Of a stretch of 12,859 bases of DNA, positions 12,708-12,859 are shown piece after piece. The notes under the pieces are model-generated. The model was not told the origin of the DNA and did no database searches. It saw nothing but the letters and a program-made list of their open reading frames with translations. A program made the position numbers and the translations under genes. Source of the DNA: a bacterium. Its GTDB lineage: Bacteria > Myxococcota_A > Bradymonadia > UBA7976 > UBA1532. The stretch spans positions 1 to 12,859 of the forward strand of contig JAUHVS010000102.1 in NCBI GenBank assembly GCA_030424955.1. The letters are read 5' to 3'. Positions within the stretch are counted from its first letter, which is position 1, and every line of letters starts with the position of its first letter.

Positions 12708-12859
12708 TCCAATCCACCCCTGTGTCGAGCCGGGACACCCCCTTCGGGGTCTCCGGGACGTCTTCGTAGTTGCGGCGCGGCCCCAAGGCCGACTCGAGAA
12801 ACACCCGCCCGTCGCGCAGCACCCGCAGCTGCACCTTGTCACCGGGCTTGATACCCAGG
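12697..12859 (-). CDS. AbrB/MazE/SpoVT-like DNA-binding protein, C-terminal part (runs off right edge)
   Basis: The last 53 codons and TGA stop (12699-12697) of a gene entering from the right edge; in-frame codons begin at 12858. The visible protein starts LGIKPGDKVQLRVLRDGRVF, close to the second half of an AbrB/MazE swapped-hairpin domain, whose usual form is 'LGlkpGDkv...dGrvvl'. A polar tail with NYEDVPETPKGVSRLDTG follows, ending DWIGD. Such proteins are transition-state regulators or antitoxins. The N-terminal half and any upstream partner are outside the window, so the two cannot be told apart. The downstream SEC-C gene starts inside its 3' end, and does not look like a PIN or MazF toxin. 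Confidence 0.62.
   Translation of the reverse strand, partial: LGIKPGDKVQLRVLRDGRVFLESALGPRRNYEDVPETPKGVSRLDTGVDWIGD

Noticed and set aside
12737..12750. ACCCC/GGGGT hairpin near the right edge
   Set aside because: It lies inside the AbrB-like coding sequence (ETPKGVS) with a short stem, so it is more likely a coding coincidence than a terminator.
12708..12842. In-frame upstream extension of the SEC-C protein
   Set aside because: This stretch is the shadow of the AbrB/MazE-like gene, which reads well in another frame to a stop at 12697.
613..12859. Idea that RecD, SprT-like protease, kinase, SEC-C and AbrB-like genes form one defence system
   Set aside because: The genes are on both strands, separated by hairpins and promoters, with no shared operon and no toxin or effector nuclease pair; each is explained by ordinary chromosomal context.

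Overview
The window is very GC-rich DNA (roughly three quarters G+C by eye) with strong third-position C/G bias. It looks like a Myxococcota (deltaproteobacterial) chromosome. Pointers are a secreted trypsin-like protease with thrombospondin type 3 repeats and a MYXO-CTERM-like tail, a soluble Hanks-type kinase with an HRDISPPN catalytic loop, a lipoprotein of propeller-like repeats, and a good sigma-54 promoter candidate. I see no tRNA, rRNA, CRISPR array, insertion sequence or phage gene. The long antisense frames are composition artefacts.

Layout. (1) 1-444, minus: N-terminal part of an HHxxxDG acyltransferase/condensation-superfamily protein that runs off the left edge. (2) 445-612: divergent intergenic region with two overlapping perfect palindromes. 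(3) 613-3845, plus: recD, overlapping by one base a lipoprotein with repeats. (4) 3871-5455: a sigma-54-type promoter, then a surface serine protease with a Pro-Glu stalk. (5) 5564-9866, plus: a tight four-gene cluster (FUN14-domain membrane protein, TPR protein, ABC half-transporter of the exporter type, SprT-like metalloprotease) with junctions of +1, -4 and +4 bases. (6) 9864-9888: a hairpin built from the stop codons of two convergent genes. (7) 9886-10764, minus: a polytopic membrane protein with an internal two-fold repeat. (8) 10829-12199, plus: a sigma-70-like promoter and a Ser/Thr kinase whose C-terminus resembles the DNA-binding part of serine recombinases. (9) 12214-12231: a hairpin between convergent genes. 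(10) 12240-12859, minus: a small membrane protein with an SEC-C zinc motif, overlapping the 3' end of an AbrB/MazE-like gene that runs off the right edge.

How they fit together: most is ordinary chromosomal content rather than one system. The 5564-9866 cluster is the only multi-gene unit, and nothing shows a shared substrate. I found no convincing complete novel system. The most unusual observations are the kinase/HTH fusion, the doubly anchored protease, and a codon-choice pattern: the Asp codon GAT is used almost only when the next base is C, which creates GATC sites. Several starts were chosen from ribosome-binding sites and overlaps and differ from the longest possible frame; alternatives are given.
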